Below, piece by piece: positions 7,219 through 8,539 of a stretch of DNA of 8,539 nucleotides. A program made the position numbers and the translations under genes. The notes beneath the pieces are model-generated. The model did not search any database. It was not told the origin of the DNA and was given only the letters and a program-made list of their open reading frames with translations. This stretch comes from UBA724 sp049596815 (GTDB taxonomy: Bacteria > Bacteroidota > Bacteroidia > Flavobacteriales > Flavobacteriaceae), in NCBI GenBank assembly GCA_049596815.1, contig JBMYLY010000056.1:1-8539 (forward strand). Direction: 5' to 3'. Every line of letters starts with the position of its first letter. The stretch's first letter is position 1.

Positions 7219-7848
7219 TTAGTTTTGATCAGCTTCTGATATATTTGGATTGGCATCAATTTCGTCTTGCGGTATTTTCCATACCCAATCATCATTAAGA
7301 GAAGGTCTTTCTTGCATGAATCCGTCTTGGTAATATACCGATGAGGCACAAGAATTGGTCAAATCAATCCCATCATCCCAACGTATATGATCGTGCCAAC
7401 TAAACCCTTCACCATACAACTCAACATAGCGTTGAAACTTTATGTATTCCATTAATTTCTCTTGAGTGTCATACACAGAAGAGTCATAAGCACTATCTCT
7501 TGCGCTTCCGAATTCTTGTAAAATTTCTTGAGCTCCTGAAATGTTATTAAGCATAGTTTTGGCCTCTGCCTCTATCAAATACATTTCAGAAGAACGCATA
7601 TAAATAACATCGTCAGGATCGATTGTTCCTGGATTCTTTTGTAAAAACTTTACATGCATGTATGGATGGGTATTGTGTCTGTCTGTCATGCCGTAGGTTG
7701 AAATGATGTCCTCATAAGCAGCTTCAAAATCGGCTTCATTGTCGTAATTGGGATCTGTTTCATAGCTACCACCCTGACCGTTGGATGCTGAGGAGTTGGT
7801 GTTTGGTGCGAGTGGTAACACAACATCTTTGCGATAATCTGTATTCAC
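7219..7848 (-). pseudogene. SusD/RagB-family nutrient-binding lipoprotein, C-terminal fragment
   Basis: About 209 residues that match the last 40% of a SusD-type outer-membrane lipoprotein (normally near 500 residues), which binds glycans or peptides over a SusC channel. Diagnostic blocks: YMRSSEMYLIEAEA at 83-96; IKFQRYVELYGEGFSWHDH at 136-154; and the ending WVWKIPQDEIDANPN, a family hallmark. The signal peptide, lipobox cysteine and N-terminal TPR-like part are absent. The first usable codon is GTG 7848, and homologous-looking residues (YYV before NTDYRK) seem to begin just upstream, up to about 7854. It directly follows a SusC N-terminal fragment in another frame (GTGA overlap), so the gene lost its front in a deletion or assembly join. 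Any product would stay in the cytoplasm. Confidence 0.85.
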
Positions 7849-8309
7849 GTAGTATTGCCCTCAAGCACTCCAATGGGTGAGGTGGCTGAGCGCAAACTAA
7901 TTTCATCTGAACCTATCAAACCTGCAGATCCTGTGAAAGCTTCTTTGGTAGTTGTGCCGTAGGCTGTTATAACTACTTCTTCTAACAATCCTGTTGGCTC
8001 CATCTGCACATTAATCGTAGCATTGCTACCTACTGTAATGTTTTGGGAGGCATAGCCTACATAGCTAAAAGTGAGGGTTTCGCCTTGTATGGCTTGGATT
8101 TGGTATTTGCCGTCAAAGTCGGTGGTGGTCCCTCGGTTGGTGTTTTGGACTACCACCGTAGCCCCCGGCAGGGGCAGGCCATTGTCGTCGGTGACCGTTC
8201 CAGAAACGGTCTGTTGTGCCCAACTAACTAACGGCAACGCGCACGCGAGAGCGAAGGCGCGAAGGCGCGAAGGCGCGAAGGCGCGAATTAAAATAGGTAT
8301 TTGTTTCAT
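7845..8309 (-). pseudogene. SusC/RagA-family TonB-dependent receptor, N-terminal fragment
   Basis: 154 residues from ATG 8309 (MKQIPILIRAF) to a TGA at 7845. Full SusC proteins have about 1000 residues, so some 85% is missing. Present: a signal peptide (about 1-31, cleavage likely after SWA, before QQ); a carboxypeptidase-regulatory-like domain (33-105) with GLPLPGATVVVQNTNRGTT and DFDGKYQI; a TonB-box-like EEVVITAYG (110-118); and the first residues of the plug up to SPIGVLEGNTT. After that the sequence turns into SusD in another frame. The signal peptide is built partly from an 8-bp tandem repeat (RAFAPSRL). ATG 8336 is possible but sits in a predicted hairpin; 8309 gives the normal SusC start. 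As written it encodes no transporter. Confidence 0.87.
8251..8285. repeat. 8-bp tandem repeat array inside the SusC signal-peptide codons
   Basis: Four full perfect copies plus 3 bp of an octamer, CGCGCCTT on the coding (minus) strand, 35 bp in all. Three copies read through all three frames and encode RAFAPSRL. The block is far richer in G+C than the surroundings. Directly downstream, codons 26-29 contain GTTAGTTAG (complement 8224-8232), which puts a TAG into each of the two other frames. A change of one or two copies would therefore end translation shortly after the signal peptide. Confidence 0.9.
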
Positions 8310-8313
8310 AGGA

Positions 8314-8408
8314 TAGAAATTAATGGGTTGCGCCATGAAGGTAGGCGCATGGGGGTGCTTTGGGCAAGCCCAAAGCCGGAAAAAATCCTAAAAAACCATT
8401 AATTTCTA
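8314..8408 (-). promoter_or_regulatory. Structured 5' leader upstream of susC (three-way junction)
   Basis: Perfect 13-bp inverted repeat: TAGAAATTAATGG at 8314-8326 and its complement at 8396-8408. Between the arms are two more hairpins: GCTTTGGGC-AA-GCCCAAAGC (8357-8376, 9-bp arms; as minus-strand RNA it has a CUUG tetraloop on a GGG/CCC stem) and TGCGCC/GGCGCA (8329-8334 with 8344-8349, 9-nt loop). The closing stem ends 4 nt before the ATG at 8309. A role in translation control is inference. It could instead be a small palindromic mobile element; no target-site duplication is seen. Confidence 0.6.
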
Positions 8409-8419
8409 CGAAAAAGCGA

Positions 8420-8427
8420 AAAAATTA
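8420..8427 (-). promoter_or_regulatory. Candidate susC promoter, -7 box
   Basis: The minus strand reads TAATTTTT, one mismatch from TAnnTTTG, with TTTA (one mismatch from TTTG) 19 nt upstream at complement 8447-8450. A start near 8416 would give a leader of about 107 nt that contains the whole folded element. In such AT-rich DNA a match like this can occur by chance. Confidence 0.3.
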
Positions 8428-8539
8428 TTCACTTTATAAGAACAGCTAAAAATCAGTCTATCGCAATGACCAAAATTCCATCAACCAATAACCACCAATC
8501 AATGCCTATAAAACCTTAAAGGCCTTGTCTTGGGGGTAG
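8428..8539. other. Non-coding right edge
   Basis: No convincing gene on either strand. It holds the inverted copy (8478-8496) of the TTGGT-type repeat also present at 7109-7127, and otherwise AT-rich sequence up to the edge. Confidence 0.5.

Noticed and set aside
7068..7349. Leftward open frame of 93 codons covering the terminator and SusD tail
   Set aside because: It runs through a strong terminator hairpin and the repeat tract, is out of frame with SusD and resembles nothing.
8071..8316. Rightward open frame of 81 codons over the octamer array
   Set aside because: It is antisense to the SusC fragment, and the repeat keeps all frames open. No family features.
8327..8376. Integron attC-like site
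   Set aside because: The GTTGCGCC/GGCGCA arms look faintly similar, but the expected RYYYAAC and GTTRRRY core pair is not formed, and there is no cassette array.
8314..8408. Invertible promoter flanked by inverted repeats
   Set aside because: The 13-bp arms and position upstream of susC would fit, but the enclosed 69 bp contains no TAnnTTTG-like box in either direction, and the inner stems fit an RNA fold better. No recombinase is in the window.

Overview
The window looks like chromosomal DNA of a marine flavobacterium (Bacteroidota). It has an AT-rich base composition and a proteorhodopsin gene divergent from a Brp/Blh-family carotene-cleavage gene. It also carries SusC and SusD (outer-membrane nutrient uptake) remnants. 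TAnnTTTG promoter boxes replace the usual -10 element, and no Shine-Dalgarno sequences are evident. I saw no tRNA, rRNA, CRISPR array or transposase.

Left part (1-1638), retinal phototrophy. A Blh-type beta-carotene 15,15'-dioxygenase, cut by the left edge, is transcribed leftward. Its product, retinal, would be the chromophore of the proteorhodopsin that starts 64 bp away in the opposite direction. The rhodopsin has all the residues of an outward proton pump and ends at a strong TTCG-loop terminator. The oligo-T tract of this terminator contains the stop codon of the convergent argS.

Middle part (1637-7051), housekeeping and arginine/citrulline metabolism. argS (arginyl-tRNA synthetase) faces left and a small conserved-looking unknown gene faces right. 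A 68-bp spacer with one perfect -7 box on each strand separates them. Then follow, all leftward, gltA (citrate synthase), a dimethylargininase/arginine-deiminase-like hydrolase starting at GTG 9 nt after gltA, and a CtlX-like citrulline hydrolase overlapping it by ATGA. These three look like one operon with a promoter at about 7044-7051. A plausible reading is arginine to citrulline to ornithine, next to the gene that charges tRNA with arginine.

Right part (7109-8539), a broken SusC/SusD locus. The first ~154 residues of a SusC receptor are joined out of frame to the last ~210 residues of a SusD lipoprotein. About 3.5 kb that should lie between is missing, so this is either a real deletion relic or an assembly join. 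The SusC end has two striking features. One is a 35-bp array of an 8-bp unit inside the signal-peptide codons, with stops waiting in both other frames, which is the design of a phase-variable switch. The other is a ~95-nt leader that can fold into a three-way junction (13-bp closing stem, two inner hairpins) ending 4 nt before the start codon. These two are the least explained signals in the window.
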